A stretch of 64,000 nucleotides of DNA from Triops longicaudatus (GCA_022885665.1 JAGQDJ010000034.1:124001-188000); one strand, 5' to 3'; shown: positions 13,129 to 25,696, counted from the stretch's first letter. Notes: generated by a model from the letters alone, not told the origin. Numbers and translations are program-made.

Positions 13129-14919
13129 CTACACTCGCATTTTCTCCAAAATGGGTAAAATCATATCGAAGGTCGGTCGTTTGCCGGGGTCTTCGTTCAT
13201 ACAAATACGAGTCAACTTCGATATATGTGGTGAGATTCCGGGAGGTATTGGTACTCTCAATCCTTCCAAGGCCACCTAGAAAGAAAATCGTTACTATGCC
13301 ATTTTTTTAACAAAGGAAAAAAATGGGACAGGTACTTTCAAGCCCGCTTCCATTGGTGACAAGTCGGCAAAAGGCACTTCTCGGGTGGCCATTTCCCACA
13401 ATAAAACCGCAAAACTCCACATATCTGCAGCTTTTGTGTTAATATCGGACGCTTTCTTTTGCAAAGCTACAAGAAATACATGTTTTTATACATCCACTCG
13501 AATTCTTCCCTACGGCAATGTTAATCGTACCTTCCGGAGCCATCCATTGTGGGTTGTATATTTTGCCTTTTTCTTGAAAAGAGAACTTGGCATCTGCCAT
13601 GTTAATCCTGGCGGTCAAGTCCTCGTCGATCTAGATTAAAGATTCAGATAAAAATTACCCTGTTAGAAAAAACATCACAATGTTTTACATCCGCAGTACC
13701 ATAACGTGTTTGGATGAGAGTTGGAAGTTTGGCAGTTGTTTTTCCAACGAGTGCAAAAAAGCCATGCCCCGGGCAATATCCAAAGCAAAGCGAATTGCTT
13801 GGGCGGTGTCGACCACTAAACCTTGTCCTTCATGGAGCACGCGGTACAAGGACCCGTGAATCATATACTGGTTAATAACAACGAGATTCGGTGGGTCGTT
13901 GGTGCACCCGACCACAGGAAGCACATTCGGGTGTGAAAAGATGCTGTTCAAGAAAACGAGTTATGAGCATTGGTTTCCATGCTTAAGAATTTGCTTCCTT
14001 ATACCGAAGTCTAGGAAATTCTTCATTGAAATCGCGAGAAACCCGTGCAGTACATTCTCTCACGTTCAAAATTTTAGCCACAATATCAATTCCCTGCCAT
14101 TTGCCCTTCCACGATTCTCCGGAAGGTGTGACGGCAATTTTGGTCGACAGAGCCAATTCATTGAGGTTAATACCCTTATGTCTCGACAAAGTGGCGTCTC
14201 CTACAAAATCGCAAAACGCTTAATCATGTAGAACAAGGCAGTGAACACTAAAGAGCAGAATTATTTACGGCTGCGAGTTTTGCGACCCAGCCAACTTTGA
14301 TCTTTAAATCCGATGCGCTTCAAGTCTTGACCGTTCTCAACCGCCAGTTCGTGCAAGTTCTTGGCAAGGGAGCCCCTGCATTTATCCAGAGGGATTTCTC
14401 CATATTTGTTCGTTACGGAAACGAGCGCACCGCTGCTCACAAGCTCTTCAGCAATGGCTTGGTAACCCCAAAAACACGCATAATGTAAAGGTGTATTACC
14501 ATGCTCATTAACGAAATTAATATCGGCGCGGTTTTTGAGTAGCTGCGAAAAGGTATAATACACAAAAATCGTTAAAAATCCTTTTCCTTACGAAAAAATG
14601 CATTACCAATTGTACGATTTCTTTATGACCGTGAGCTGCTGCTAGATGCAGCGGTGTATCGTCACCGAGATTGGTGGCGTTAACACGGGCGCCTCTTTGA
14701 ATAAGCATCGTAACAATATTAAGGTGTCCTTCTTTGGCCGCCCAATGCATGGGACTGAAGCCATGGTCATCTCTAGAAAAGTGAAACTTCAGCATTACTT
14801 TTTCATTTATTACTTCAACATTAAGTTTACCCTTGATTCATGTCATGCTCAGTGTCATCCAACCACACACGAACTTGTATCGCGTTTCCTTCGCGACACC
14901 AGTGAAAAATATCTTCCAT
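13129..14919 (-). CDS. ILK: Integrin-linked kinase (pseudokinase scaffold)
   Basis: Coding exons in transcript order: 14919-14831, 14772-14607, 14542-14269, 14200-14005, 13943-13700, 13630-13531, 13466-13336 and 13275-13129. Together they are 1347 nt, 448 aa, against 452 in human ILK. The N-terminus (MEDIFHWCREGNA) leads into ankyrin repeats at about 30-165 (DDHGFSPMHWAAKEGH, DDTPLHLAAAHGH, GNTPLHYACFWG). The C-terminal kinase fold starts near residue 186, with VAKIL Lys219. The catalytic HRD is absent (LSSKHVMIDEDLTARI) and DFG is replaced by ADAK, as in other ILKs, so it should be a catalytically dead scaffold. It ends with ICMNEDPGKRPTFDMI. Known role: with PINCH (bound by the ankyrins) and parvin (bound by the pseudokinase) it links integrin beta tails to actin at adhesion sites such as muscle attachments. 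The start is supported by an in-frame TAA two codons upstream. Phases match at every junction. Confidence 0.96.
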
Positions 14920-15249
14920 TTTTTAGCTTATAAGAATCACTGTTGTTGGTACAATTGTCGAAAACTAACCGATGAATTATCAGTAAATTACACGTGAATC
15001 AGAGCAATGGTAAAAACGGGCGTTTGGATCGTTACCTTAAATGGTGCTCGTTACCTTCAAGTGTACACTGAGTTCAAGAGAGGAAAATCCTTGCCCTACC
15101 CAAAATCGCAATGTTTTGATAGGTTGTTCATTCATTTGGAGACTCACGGCATCTCGCGTAAGTGTTGAAAGTTATAGATGGCTCTGTCAAGGTTGGGTTA
15201 AGTAGTATGGGGGACGGGAGGGAAATGCGAAACAGAAGCAGAAATTGCT

Positions 15250-17190
15250 GAAGTGTTTGTTAAATGTTTGGGGAGAGTACAGGAAAGAAGGCAACAGCAA
15301 TCAACTGATTTAATAAGTTATCAAGAAAACATAATGAAACAGCAGATAGAACTCTTTATTCAAGAACCATGTTACTTGAAAGAATTGGAAAACCCTTTCA
15401 CGTCAAGGGAGTTTAGAAAAGTCATTAAAAACCTGCCAACCAGGTAAAAGATTTTATACATTATGCAATAATTAGTAGGTTACCGAAGAATTTTAGAGAA
15501 GCCCTCCGTGAGAAGTCCTCTACCGTTCAATACTAGAACGTGGATAGGTACCAACGAACTGCAAGAATGCCAAGCGATCCCTATTCAGAAACCCGGAAAA
15601 CATCCTGAGAGGGTTGATATTTAGACAAATTCACTTGTCAGAATTTATGAGCGTTTACTACTCAGAAGATTGAATTGGGTGTGTGAAAAATAAAAAAAAA
15701 AATTCAAGACATTTTTCAGACAGGGTTCATGTTCAGGCCCAGGTAAGAACACAACTGATCACCTGGTCAGACTGAAAGAGGAAGCTTTTGAGGCCTTGCA
15801 AGCCGAGGACAGTACCGCTTTATTAATAATTGGTCTCAAACAAGTGTAAAGCTTGGACCTCAAGGTTGCTGGTAAAGCTAGGAGAGGCAGGTTTTAAAGG
15901 GAAAATTCTAAAAACAATGCAAAGCATGCTCGCAGAAAGATCGCTGGAAGTGAGAATTGGATCGACTACACCTGGAAAAAATAAAATTAAAGAAAGGAAT
16001 ACCACAGTGCTCGGTGCTCAGTCCATGGCTACTAAATATCATGCTTAGGGATTTTTCAGTCGATTTGTTCAGAGTTAACTCCTCGATATACGTGGATGGT
16101 ATTGCATTCCTGGTCCAGGGGCAAAGCGGTAGACAACCTGCTGAGAAGAATTGCAGGCGCAGCAAAGGGGGCAGAGAAGTGGTGCGATCAAACGGCTTTA
16201 AAATAGCTGCAAATAAAACTAAATGCCCAGTCTTCACAAGAAAACGGAAGCTAAATATAGAGTTAAAACTGAAACTAAAGCAGCGGTAACCGAAACAGTA
16301 AAAACTGGAAAATTTCCCGGTGTAACTTTAGACAAAGGACTGAACTTCAAGGCTCACGTAGAAAAATTACGAGAAACAGGATGCAAAGCAAAGTACTTCA
16401 AAAATGGACAGGCACTAGTTGGGCACAAATAAAAAAATATGACGACACTGTACAAAGGACTAGATAGAACAAAATTAGAATATGCCGCAGTTATCTTTAA
16501 AGACGCAAAAAAAGAGCTTGCTTCAGCGATTAGAAACCGTCCAAAACAGGTCCATGCGAATAATACTAAGTGCTACACTGAAGACCACCCTATACTGATA
16601 TTACTGTGTTCCACCGGTCTGATCCTGCTTAAGAACAGTTGGGAGAAGCAAACTACGAGAAATAGAAACAGAATGTTCGATTGATTTCACGATGACGAGG
16701 ACGTATTAAGGGTGTTAGATCACCAAGAAAAAAGGGGATATAATCAACTGCTAACCTGGCAAGAGGCGTAGGAACTGCCCGAAATAGAATCAAGTATAAT
16801 TTTGAAAATATGAATGCGCCGTGAGAATTCGAGCAGGTAAGAAACGCTGTTGCGATCCCAGGATTAGAACCGAAATCAAACAACCAGTTGGGCGGAAGCC
16901 AAATAATACAGGATTTTTTTTATAAAGCGATTTAAGGATAGAAAGTGTTATTACACTAATAGCTCGAAAGATGAAGGAAAGGAAGGAGTGGGTTATATGC
17001 AGCTAGTGAAGACAGGATGGTGGCTTTTGCTCTACAGAAGTACTCGTCGGTGATGGCCGCTGAGCTTTATGCGATTCGGGAAGCACTTAAACTTATAGAG
17101 GAAGATATGAAGGAATCGAGGTAAATGACAATGCAGACTTTGCCGCCAAACTGAGAAAAGGATCCGAGTGCTACCGTAGAAGAAACATCA
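15250..17190 (+). mobile_element. Degenerate non-LTR retrotransposon (RT and RNase H remnants)
   Basis: Fragments in all three plus-strand frames read as a reverse transcriptase of the jockey/I/R1-like group. In order they are: NPFTSREFRKVIKNLP near 15400; TTDHLVRLKEEAFEAL near 15750; WTSRLLVKLGEAGFKGKIL near 15850; QCSVLSPWLLNIMLRDF near 16000; the catalytic box read as YVDGIAF near 16090, where YADD is normal; GVTLDKGLNFKAHVEKL near 16320; and LYKGLDRTKLEYAAVIF near 16445. An RNase H-like part follows (YTNSSKDEGKEGVGY near 16950, then AAELYAIREALKLI near 17060). Stop codons and frameshifts interrupt it throughout, so it is dead. No gag-like ORF1, endonuclease, poly(A) tail or target duplication could be found. 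It sits between ILK and WBP4. The family assignment beyond 'RNase H-bearing non-LTR' is inference. Confidence 0.8.
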
Positions 17191-17592
17191 CAAATGAGAA
17201 ATTTATGACAGTTTGTAAACAGAAGAGCGAAAAAAGAATTCTGAGAATTTTTGAACGGCGAACAGGAAAAAAGTACAATGTAAAAAGTATATAAAAAGTA
17301 TAATATATTTACATTTATAATATATAGAGACCGAAAAAAATAATATCCCAAGACGTCAGTGGTAGTCGACAATGTGCCCGGTAGAGAGCACGGCTCGACT
17401 CAAGAACAAAAACAATACTTAGCATCTAGGTATACAAGCTTGGCATTTTGCTGTTTTCTCTTGTTACGAAGTATCGTACATGTGTATACGAATAACGAAT
17501 ATTTCATCCCACACAAGTTAGCGTCAAAACAAGTGGAGAATTGCGTATAAGTAGAAAGATACCATAAGTCATATTACACTCATTAAATCAAA

Positions 17593-18958
17593 ATGTAAGT
17601 ATAACTTATTGATTTCAAGCACTTACTATAATAACGTTGTACATAGGGCTGACTACTGGAAGTCAATTCCAAAGAAATTCTGTGACTTTTGCAAATGCTG
17701 GATGTACGACAACAAAGCGGTAAGGTTTCTGTAAATTTTTAGTTACTATATATTTATTAATTCAGTTTTTCAGAGTATTGATTTCCATGAAAGCGGCAAA
17801 ACTCATAAAGCCAATGTCGCTAAACGCATTAGCGAAGCCAGACATAAGACGGTAGTTGATCAGAAAAATAAGCAAAATCTAGATTCTGAGCTCCGGAAAA
17901 TTGAAGAGGTACAATAGACACTTTTGAAATAAATAAATATTTTCTTTTTCTTACTTTCATCATTTCCTTCACCGTTTATTTCGCATGTTTATTTATGATT
18001 AGTTTTTATCGTCATTAATTTATGGCAATCCCATTAATTGAGAAAACATTGCTAAAGTGGCGCTTTTATATATATTTACCTATTATTCATTTATTTTGTA
18101 ATCACGATGAGTAATTTTGAATTTCTACGATGTTGTCAGGCTGCCTTGAGATCGTACCAAAAGGATCTCGCAGCCAATCCGAATTTAGCGGCTGCCGGGT
18201 CTTCCATTGGAAGTTACCGAAGCGGTGGCGTCGTCCAGTCACAATCTCAAGTTCCTTTGTGGTTTGAAGCCAAGACAGAAGATGGTTTAACCTATTATTT
18301 CAACTTCGACACCGGAGGTAAAATTTTTCGGAGTAAGGTAATAAATTTTCTAACGAGATTCTTGGTTAGAATCACGGTGGGATCAGCCCGAAGAAGGCTA
18401 CATGTCCATTGAAGGTGATTCCAAAGCTAGCAAAGAACACGCTGTACCAGCTACCTCCCTGAAGAACTATGAGAAAGCTAAAATCGAGCAAGGGATCAAG
18501 CGCAAACTGGAGTCCAATGTTAATTTAAGTCTCAAGTTGGCCCCTCCACCGCCACCACCGCCGCCGTCGGACGCCACTTCCAATTTCAAAGAAGATGAAG
18601 AAATATTACCGAAAGTGGAGAGTTTCGAACCTGCTTTAGATACCGCTGCCGCCGCAAACCCATATGGTGTCTGGAAACGGGTCGACCCGCCCAAGTAAAC
18701 TCGTTATTCATGACTTCTCGCCATGTTCACGTGTCTTTCACATTTCGTAGGCCCCAGAAAGCGGTAGATTTGCAGCTGCCGCATGTTGAGTACGTCGAAT
18801 TGAAAGTACCTACGTTAGCCAGTGAACCTAAAATTAAATTCAAAGAAAAAACTGTGCCTGTAAACACCACAGCAAAAGACGAAGGTACTAAAGTTGAATT
18901 CAAATTTAAGAAAAGAAAAATGGGTGAGAAAAGCTTACGCCAACGTGGAGATGATTAA
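17593..18958 (+). CDS. WBP4: WW domain-binding protein 4 (FBP21-like spliceosome factor)
   Basis: Coding exons: 17593-17594, 17647-17719, 17774-17908, 18140-18317, 18370-18694 and 18751-18958. Together they are 921 nt, 306 aa. The start (MADYWKSIPKKFCDFCKCW) is diagnostic of the family. It forms a matrin/U1-type zinc finger ending in FHESGKTHKANV at about residue 40. One WW domain is visible at about 108-140 (VPLWFEAKTEDGLTYYF to SRWDQPEEG), then a polyproline run, NPYGVWKRV, a KIKFKEKTV motif and the C-terminal LRQRGDD. Known role: a component of pre-catalytic spliceosomes that binds proline-rich splicing factors such as SmB and SF1. Vertebrate FBP21 has tandem WW domains; only one is found here. 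The start codon is divided AT|G by a 52-bp intron, and no other ATG fits the frame. All phases agree. A polyadenylation signal lies 84 nt past the stop. Confidence 0.94.
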
Positions 18959-19041
18959 GACTTCATAGCGTAGATTTTTCTTTCGGTCAATGTCATTTTG
19001 TAATGGTTTGGTACCAACAATATCGAAGGAATAACTTACAC

Positions 19042-19047
19042 AATAAA
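19042..19047 (+). terminator. Polyadenylation signal AATAAA of WBP4
   Basis: A canonical AATAAA within CAATAAAAAG lies 84 nt downstream of the WBP4 stop codon, the expected place for a short 3' UTR. Confidence 0.65.
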
Positions 19048-19335
19048 AAGGATGTACAACATACAGATCACCATTTCTCATTTCCCACACTTCCATTATA
19101 TGGAGAGAATAGGGTAAAAAGGGGCAAGGGGGTTCGGTAGTTTTCTTTTATGTACAATGCGATGTCATGGGTTCGTGTATATGGGATGACACCAGCTCGG
19201 TTCCCACGTACCGTGATGAAAAGGGACTGGTACAGTCAGTACTTGACCTCGGCCGTAAAGGTACTAAGACTGGTAAGTTTTCGCCAGCGGAAAACTACAG
19301 CAAAAGTGGTTGGGGTTAGTACTCCGAACAGAGAT

Positions 19336-19339
<4 letters not shown>

Positions 19340-19367
<28 letters not shown>
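19340..19367. repeat. A28 homopolymer directly after the LMO stop codon
   Basis: Twenty-eight consecutive A on the plus strand. On the LMO transcript this would be a U28 tract beginning 4 nt after the TAA stop codon. It could be a polymerase-slippage microsatellite or the tail of an inserted element. Confidence 0.8.
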
Positions 19368-19371
19368 CGGG

Positions 19372-22300
19372 TTAGATTTGTACCAGTGGAGGGCCTTTTT
19401 TCAGCCCTGGTAACGGCGTGTTCTGGGATGCCATACTGGCAAGGATAACGCGCTCCTCGTAATCGTACTCACAGAGGATTTTGTTGTCGCAAAGGTAGAA
19501 TCTGTCTCCGACACAAAACCTATTTGTAATAACAAGACAAGAAACTCGGAAATCAAGGTGGAATTAATTAAAACGAAGTTAACAAAGTGAACAAAGTTAT
19601 CTTGTTAGAGTCAAATGTGACGGGGTACGTTTTCCTTCTACAGTTATTCAGATTTGGGAAGAGAAAAGAGTGAATTTGCCAAACGTGCTAATGAAGGTTG
19701 AATTCATGAGTCTTAGCAACTTGAGAAAGGTAATTACGGCAATTGAGGGAGACGCTTTTCATGGGACTTGGGAATAGTTTTGTTGTCTGTTTATGAGTCT
19801 TAGCAAGTGTTGGAGGGGGGGTGAATATCAAAGGTATACAGCTACAAAGATTAATTGCATTTTTAGCACAACGTTAAAAAAAGCTTTGCTCGTTAAAATA
19901 GCCAAGTTCGCAAGAATCCTAATGGGTCTTGTCATTATTCTTTCCCTTTTTCCACTGTCGCGTCCCTGGAATCTCATTAGTTTAGTTAACCAACTTGAAC
20001 TCTGCTCATGTGATATTGCGTATTTTCTTTGTTTAGTTTCGGGGTCTTAATTACGGCAAAAAAAGATAACGCGGTTAAAGGAGCGATCACTAGCGAATTG
20101 CAGGAATCTTAAACTCAACGCTCGTAGACTATTTGTGTTTGCCTTTAATTATCGAGCTGCCTAATTAAATCGTTAGGCTAAAAAATGTTTGCAGCTGAAA
20201 ATAGGAATTTGCTAGCAGAAAGTTTGAGCATAATTACCTGTGATTGCACTGTTGGCAAGCAAAGCATTCCAGATGGTATACGTTTCCTTTGGCTCGCATA
20301 ACCATTTCAAAAGCTGGAATGACTTTGGAGCATGCGGCACAATACCCCGTCGTCCCAAACAGTCTGCAAGAATATATAAAGAGAACAAAATAGATAAGCT
20401 TCTCCATAAAAAGAAGGTGAATTGTCATGTAGGTTTTTGACTTGGATGGTGGTGGGGGTAAACTTAATGGGTGAAAATAAGCTGGTTTGGCGGGATGTCA
20501 AAGATGGGAACAAGCGACAAGAAATGAATCTGTTGAAAAGTTTCCCTGGAAGTCGGTATCTTTTGCTGCGCTGGTTCCGTCATGGTTCTGTTCGTGTGAA
20601 TGGCTCGACAAGTCTAATGGAGCGTCCCTTTTGTGGTCGTGATAGGTGGCTGGGGAGTTGATGGACCGTAATTATCGCGCGTTATTAATATGGAAAAGAA
20701 ACCGCAGCCAAAGGGTGTTAGTCAGGGAGAAAGAGCAGCAGCTATGCCAGATAAGAGGAAGTGATAAGTCTGATGCATGAGACAGTGAAAACCAAGTCGC
20801 CCACTGTAGCTTATGGACGAAAAGGGAACGTTTACATGCCCTTAGCTCCGCCGTTAAACGATTCCGAAGGGAAAATACGGACGACCTTACGCTCAGCCGC
20901 GGTTTATAGGGTGAGATACCGATCAATTAACCTAACGCCCAACGGTTTCGATACAAAATTTCGTGGTCCTGTTTATCCCACAATGCTGGTAAATATACCC
21001 AACCTACAATAAAAACTTGAGGTACTTATTAACTTATTTCATTGCAAATGTAGCACTGACGACTATCGAGACCACACTTTGGTTCAGCAGAATACAATGT
21101 GAACGCTTTTCCCATGTAATTTCAATTGAAGTTGGACTTATTAACGCCTAGTGAGCCTTTAATTACCATTTTTATATACGAATTTACGTAAGGAGAGATG
21201 TGGCTAGGGTAGGAAATCAACCTTAAAGTGAGCTGAAAGTGCGGGCAAATCGAAATGCAAAGTGCAAAAGGTGTAATCTACTTTAACTGAGAGCCATATT
21301 TAGACATGTTCCAGATTCAAGGTTCTGATTAACAGCATTCGAAATTGTTGCATCAATGCAGCTTCCGTGAAAACTATAATTTCTAGGGTGAATACAAAGC
21401 TTAATTTAAAGACACATGAAATTAAAACTAGGTAGGAATTAATTGCAGACAATGGACATAGCGAGGCACGAAATATGCAAAGCACGAAGAAAATTGTCAG
21501 ACAAAGCGAGAAAGTGGGTAAAGCGTGAATCACTGTATAGCGTGAAGGGGGTGAGGTGGAAGGGCTGGGGGGATGAAGATGGGGGGTAATCAAGCCATCC
21601 GAGTTCTTTCTTGTTAAATACCCCATCCTCTTTCAGTCTCCCAACTCCTTCTTGCACCGCTTGTGCAGTTACATCGTCCCACACTATGGTATGCTTTTAA
21701 TTAAGTTGGGCCAAATAATTTCCTCATTCTAATCAAAATCCCTCCCTGACCGACCCTTTATCTTTCCTGAAGCTTTGGCTATGCTTGGTGGTTATAGTGG
21801 CTGGCATAGTCGCAGTGTCAGTGAGGCAAAACTGCATACTCGAGCGGATATTATTCCGGGGGGAAATGAATCTGTGCTCCTTTCGCCCCACAAAAGTTTC
21901 CATTATGTCTCATTGAATCTCTTCGCGCGCTTAACGAACATTTCTCGCTTAGCTTTAAACGGAAAGATGCCGCAGACGAGATAAGCTTTAGGGGATTGTG
22001 AAATGAGTGAAATAGAGACGTCTTCTTTCGCCTACCGTGCTACGAGGCTACATGGCAAAGCTAACCTTAATACACGCACAACAATAGGCATTTCAAGCCT
22101 TTTGTTGCAGCCAGCTCTCGGTAGCCAGCTCGACCAATCTTAGCAAAGGCAGGCCACTTGTCATTTATCTAAAGTTTGTTGTGTGTTAGTGTTTGGGAGT
22201 GTATAGGTTCTGCGTCCCCCAAGGAGCGATCCAACACCGCTATCACATTAGAAGAAGATGAGAAAGCGGAGGGGAGGGTCAAACACTCCAAAGTGTACCG

Positions 22301-23136
22301 CAGCAATCCCGAATGCCAGATCCGGGACGCTCTGTCTTGACGTACTGTAATGTTAGGTAAGATTTCTTCCTCCCTCGTTTAGGCTTTTTCGACTCTGTGG
22401 TGCCCTTTGGGGTGCAATTTTTCTTACAAACGCATTCTTGACTCCTTGGGTTCAACCTCAGAAGTTGTGCTGTGTTCTTATTTGGCTTTTTTTCTTTTTG
22501 TCGAAATAATCAACGAACGGAGACTGCGATTCCAACCTAGCGAGCAAATTGGCCTTGAAGGAGTGCTTTTAGGTGAAGGGGCGCAATTGTTTGCGGGGGT
22601 TAAAGCACACACATACAACAGTCGGCTCGCAGACATCCACGTTCAGGGAGTTGTGAAAAGAGAGACGTCGGAACGTTTTTCCCTCTCTTGCCCTATTCTC
22701 CCATCCCGTTAGAACATCCCAGAACCCAAAAGTAAGAAAACCACGAAAATGGGGCCTCAAGCAAATGAGAAACAAACATCATCTGCGAAGCCAAACCTGA
22801 GGTAATCTCGTCGGCACAAGATAAGATTGGCCCGCGTGTACAGCGTGGATCCCACTTCGCCCAGACGACAATCACAACAGCCGCACTTGAGGCAATCTTC
22901 ATGCCAGTACAGATCCAACGACCGCAGCAAATACCTGATGGGTCCACAAGGTTAGAATAATGAAAAAGCGGGCAGTTTAGGATGAGCAGGGTGGGGGGTA
23001 GCATTGATTTTTTTATTCCCCCATCTCCTCAGCATCCCTATCGCTTATGTTACCGGTCTGTGATCATCTTCCCACAACCTCCGCACTCCTGTGGTCCCAC
23101 ACTTCGCCGAGATTCGCTCTTCACATCCATCCTCAT
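19372..23136 (-). CDS. Bx: LIM-only transcriptional cofactor (LMO1/LMO3; Beadex/dLMO type)
   Basis: Coding exons in transcript order: 23136-23054, 22934-22797, 20363-20238 and 19519-19372. Together they are 495 nt, 164 aa, typical for LMO proteins. Two tandem LIM zinc fingers make up nearly the whole protein. LIM1 spans about residues 18-73 (CGGCGKMITDRYLL, YWHEDCLKCGCCDCRLGEVG, CRRDYLRLFG). LIM2 spans about 80-140 (CAACSKVIPAFEMVMRA, YHLECFACQQCNHRFCVGDRF, CEYDYEERV). The sequence is of LMO1/3 type rather than LMO4. Known role: a nuclear adaptor without DNA binding that competes for or bridges LDB/Chip with LIM-homeodomain and bHLH factors; in flies Beadex restrains Apterous in the wing. Translation starts at the first or third codon (MRMD). 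The acceptor lies one nucleotide upstream, so further exons are 5' UTR or an alternative N-terminus. Intron 2 is 2.4 kb. Confidence 0.95.
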
Positions 23137-24821
23137 TCTGTAAAATAAAAGAGAAAAAAATAAATTACACACAAAATTAGAATCAAATAGGCAAACAATA
23201 GTAAATAAAGACAAAAATAGTTTAAAATATTAAGAGGGAGAATAAATGAATATTACAAAGAACATTTCAGTACAGCATAGTGAATACAGTCGATTAGTAA
23301 AATGCAGTCGATGAAATTTGTTCTTCACTACAGCGTCGTCAATGTGTTTTCTGAGCAATAAGAAGGAGAAAGGAAATCTTTCAAGAGTTTATGATTACTT
23401 TTCCTGTCCGAAATGCAAGAACTACAGTCGTTTTAAAACGAATTTTATTCTTTCTTTTTTTCTACATTTACCAGAGAGCTTTGACGGTTTTTGGTGGGGG
23501 AAGTGTCATCAGTCAGAGAGCGTCCCGGGATTGGCCCGGAAGTGTCATGACTTTCAATAAGTGAAGGTGAGCAGAAACACACTTTTTTATGCAGCAATAT
23601 AACCTTAAGCTGCGGCTTTGGACTGATAGTGAAAATTGTCGGTAGTATATGGAAACCGTGTGGTAAGAAAACGACGCCGAGTGGGGCATTGCTGCCTTCC
23701 CAACTTGGCTGGGAGTCGATTTGATTAGGTCGGGCAGGATTTTAATCAGTTCCTGGGTCCTTTTGTTGATGAAGATGGCGAATTGGCGCCTCCCGGCCCC
23801 CATTGTGCTGTGGGGTGGGAAGAAAAGCTGTCGTTCATTCAATTAAGACGTTGAAAGGCGCCTACGTCGGGCACCCCCCAGATTTTCCATCTAGATAGCT
23901 TACGCTTCGCGCTTTTACTTCCATCTCTTAACCTCCGCACTAAGGCTAACGCTTGACTACTATGCCTACAGAGCGCCGGCACACTGCCTCAGCACCGCCA
24001 ACCACCCTAAACCTTACTGCACCCTCCTATTCTTGCTCGTGCATTTTTTAACAAAAGAAAAAAATCGTTGAAAAAACAGCAAGGGGAAAACGTGAACCCT
24101 GATGAGGAATAGGCATGGTAATAAGTTGTCGAGATAGGCTCACTGTGTGTCGATTGAAACTGATCAAATTTTGAGATTCCACGAGAGTGTGTGTGGGGTT
24201 GCGTTTGTAGGCAAAAGTCAGCTTTCGATAAGAGCGTATAATGAAATGGTGGATGGGCTAGGGGCATTCTATTTGCTAGCTTGGGTCTTTTCCTACGAGT
24301 TAAGTGGCACCTTTTCAGCCTTTTAATATAGCCTCGTAGTTGCCTTGTTCTGCAAGAATGATTTGTTAGTTCGTATAAGCTTTGATAGGATAATGTATAT
24401 GAATCCCAAGGTGCCAATACCGGCTTTGTTTTCTTTAAGGCTAAAACTCGTTCGTCTGTTAAATCCGATGAGATTTTAACGAAACACAGGTGCTTCAATG
24501 AATTTCTGAAACTAGTTGATTTGCTCGTGGAGTTACGTTTCTTTTATTTAACTCAAATTAAGGGCGAACTAAATGAATTATAAATTCATTATTATATTGT
24601 TTTTACATGTGTTTGCTCTATTCAAACTTTGTTCGTATTTTAAACTTAACAGGTTATTAATAGGTTTACATATTTCGTTAAAATTTACTGATTTACAAAA
24701 GTAAGCCTCACAAAATGTGCAACAGACAAAGTTATTAATAATACCTAGAAACGTATGCGAACAATTGTCACTTAAACATATACATTGTAAATTAATCAGA
24801 AAATTGTAGCGTATTTGGAGC

Positions 24822-24985
24822 CAAGCCCCGTAGCTAGGGGGTTAGGGGTTAGGGGGTTACCCCCCCCCTTCCCCGAAATTTTTATCTTAAAATTTTGGAC
24901 ATAGGCGAAACCGAAGTGTCCAATAAAATTGGAAGTTGAACCCTCTGAAAAAATCCTCCGAACCGAAATCCTGATTACGGGCATG
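24822..24985 (+). repeat. Dispersed repeat, copy 1
   Basis: Begins with runs of G and C around AGGGGGTTAGGGG and ACCCCCCCCC. It then has a middle with 'ACATAGGCGAAACCGAAGTGT' type sequence and ends with CCTCCGAACCGAAATCC and TGATTACGGGCATG. The same order of blocks recurs at 25583, 57930 and, as a tail only, 48840. Family identity is unknown to me. Confidence 0.6.
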
Positions 24986-25582
24986 TTTGAAGCACTTTCA
25001 GATTTTTTCCTCAGGTGGCTCCGAAACGTCATTAAGAGACACCCCAGCGTAGGCGACCTCTGAAAATGTTCAGATTTGTGTCATAGAAATTAGCCAGTGC
25101 TTTGGCTAGCAGTTACCTTTTCATACAGAGTGCTCTGGCGTCACGCGAAGCCAAGCAAATGGAGTTTCTTTTGGAAATATTTCTTTCACTGTAAACGTTA
25201 CTTGTTGGAGATTTGCTATTGCTTAGTCAATAAAACGTAATATACTGCTTTTTTAGAAAGGTAAACGTAAATGATAAACCTACAGGTATTTCATTCTGTG
25301 TGCCACTTTCAAGTGTCGCACAAGCCGATATCCATGTCATTGTGCAATTGTAGTTTTCCTCTCAAAGTACGTTCAGAGTTGTACTGGAGGTACTCATCTC
25401 ATCTCACCATCCCAAGATTTGGATTTGGGCAGTGAATTTCTTTGTGACCTTCACTAAAAATGGTTACTCGAACGACCCACGGTGCACGCTTGAGTTCAAG
25501 CCTCAGCAGCATTGAAAGAAGTTTTCCAATGAAATAGTTCGAAAATTCAGAAGCGTAGGATGATCACTTAGAATCACCGCTA

Positions 25583-25660
25583 TATCCAAGGGGGCGGTCT
25601 TACAGGGGTCCACCACCCCGAAATGTTAACTTTATAATGGTAAATATAGGCGACTACAAA

Positions 25661-25696
<36 letters not shown>

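Noticed and set aside
23513..23842. 109-codon minus-strand frame upstream of LMO exon 1
   Set aside because: Considered as an LMO upstream coding exon, but its phase and sequence do not join the MRMDVKSE start and it has no LIM or conserved N-terminal features.
24007..24498. 163-codon minus-strand open frame
   Set aside because: Composition and sequence show no domain; no neighbouring exon-like pieces; likely chance in the LMO-CECR2 spacer.
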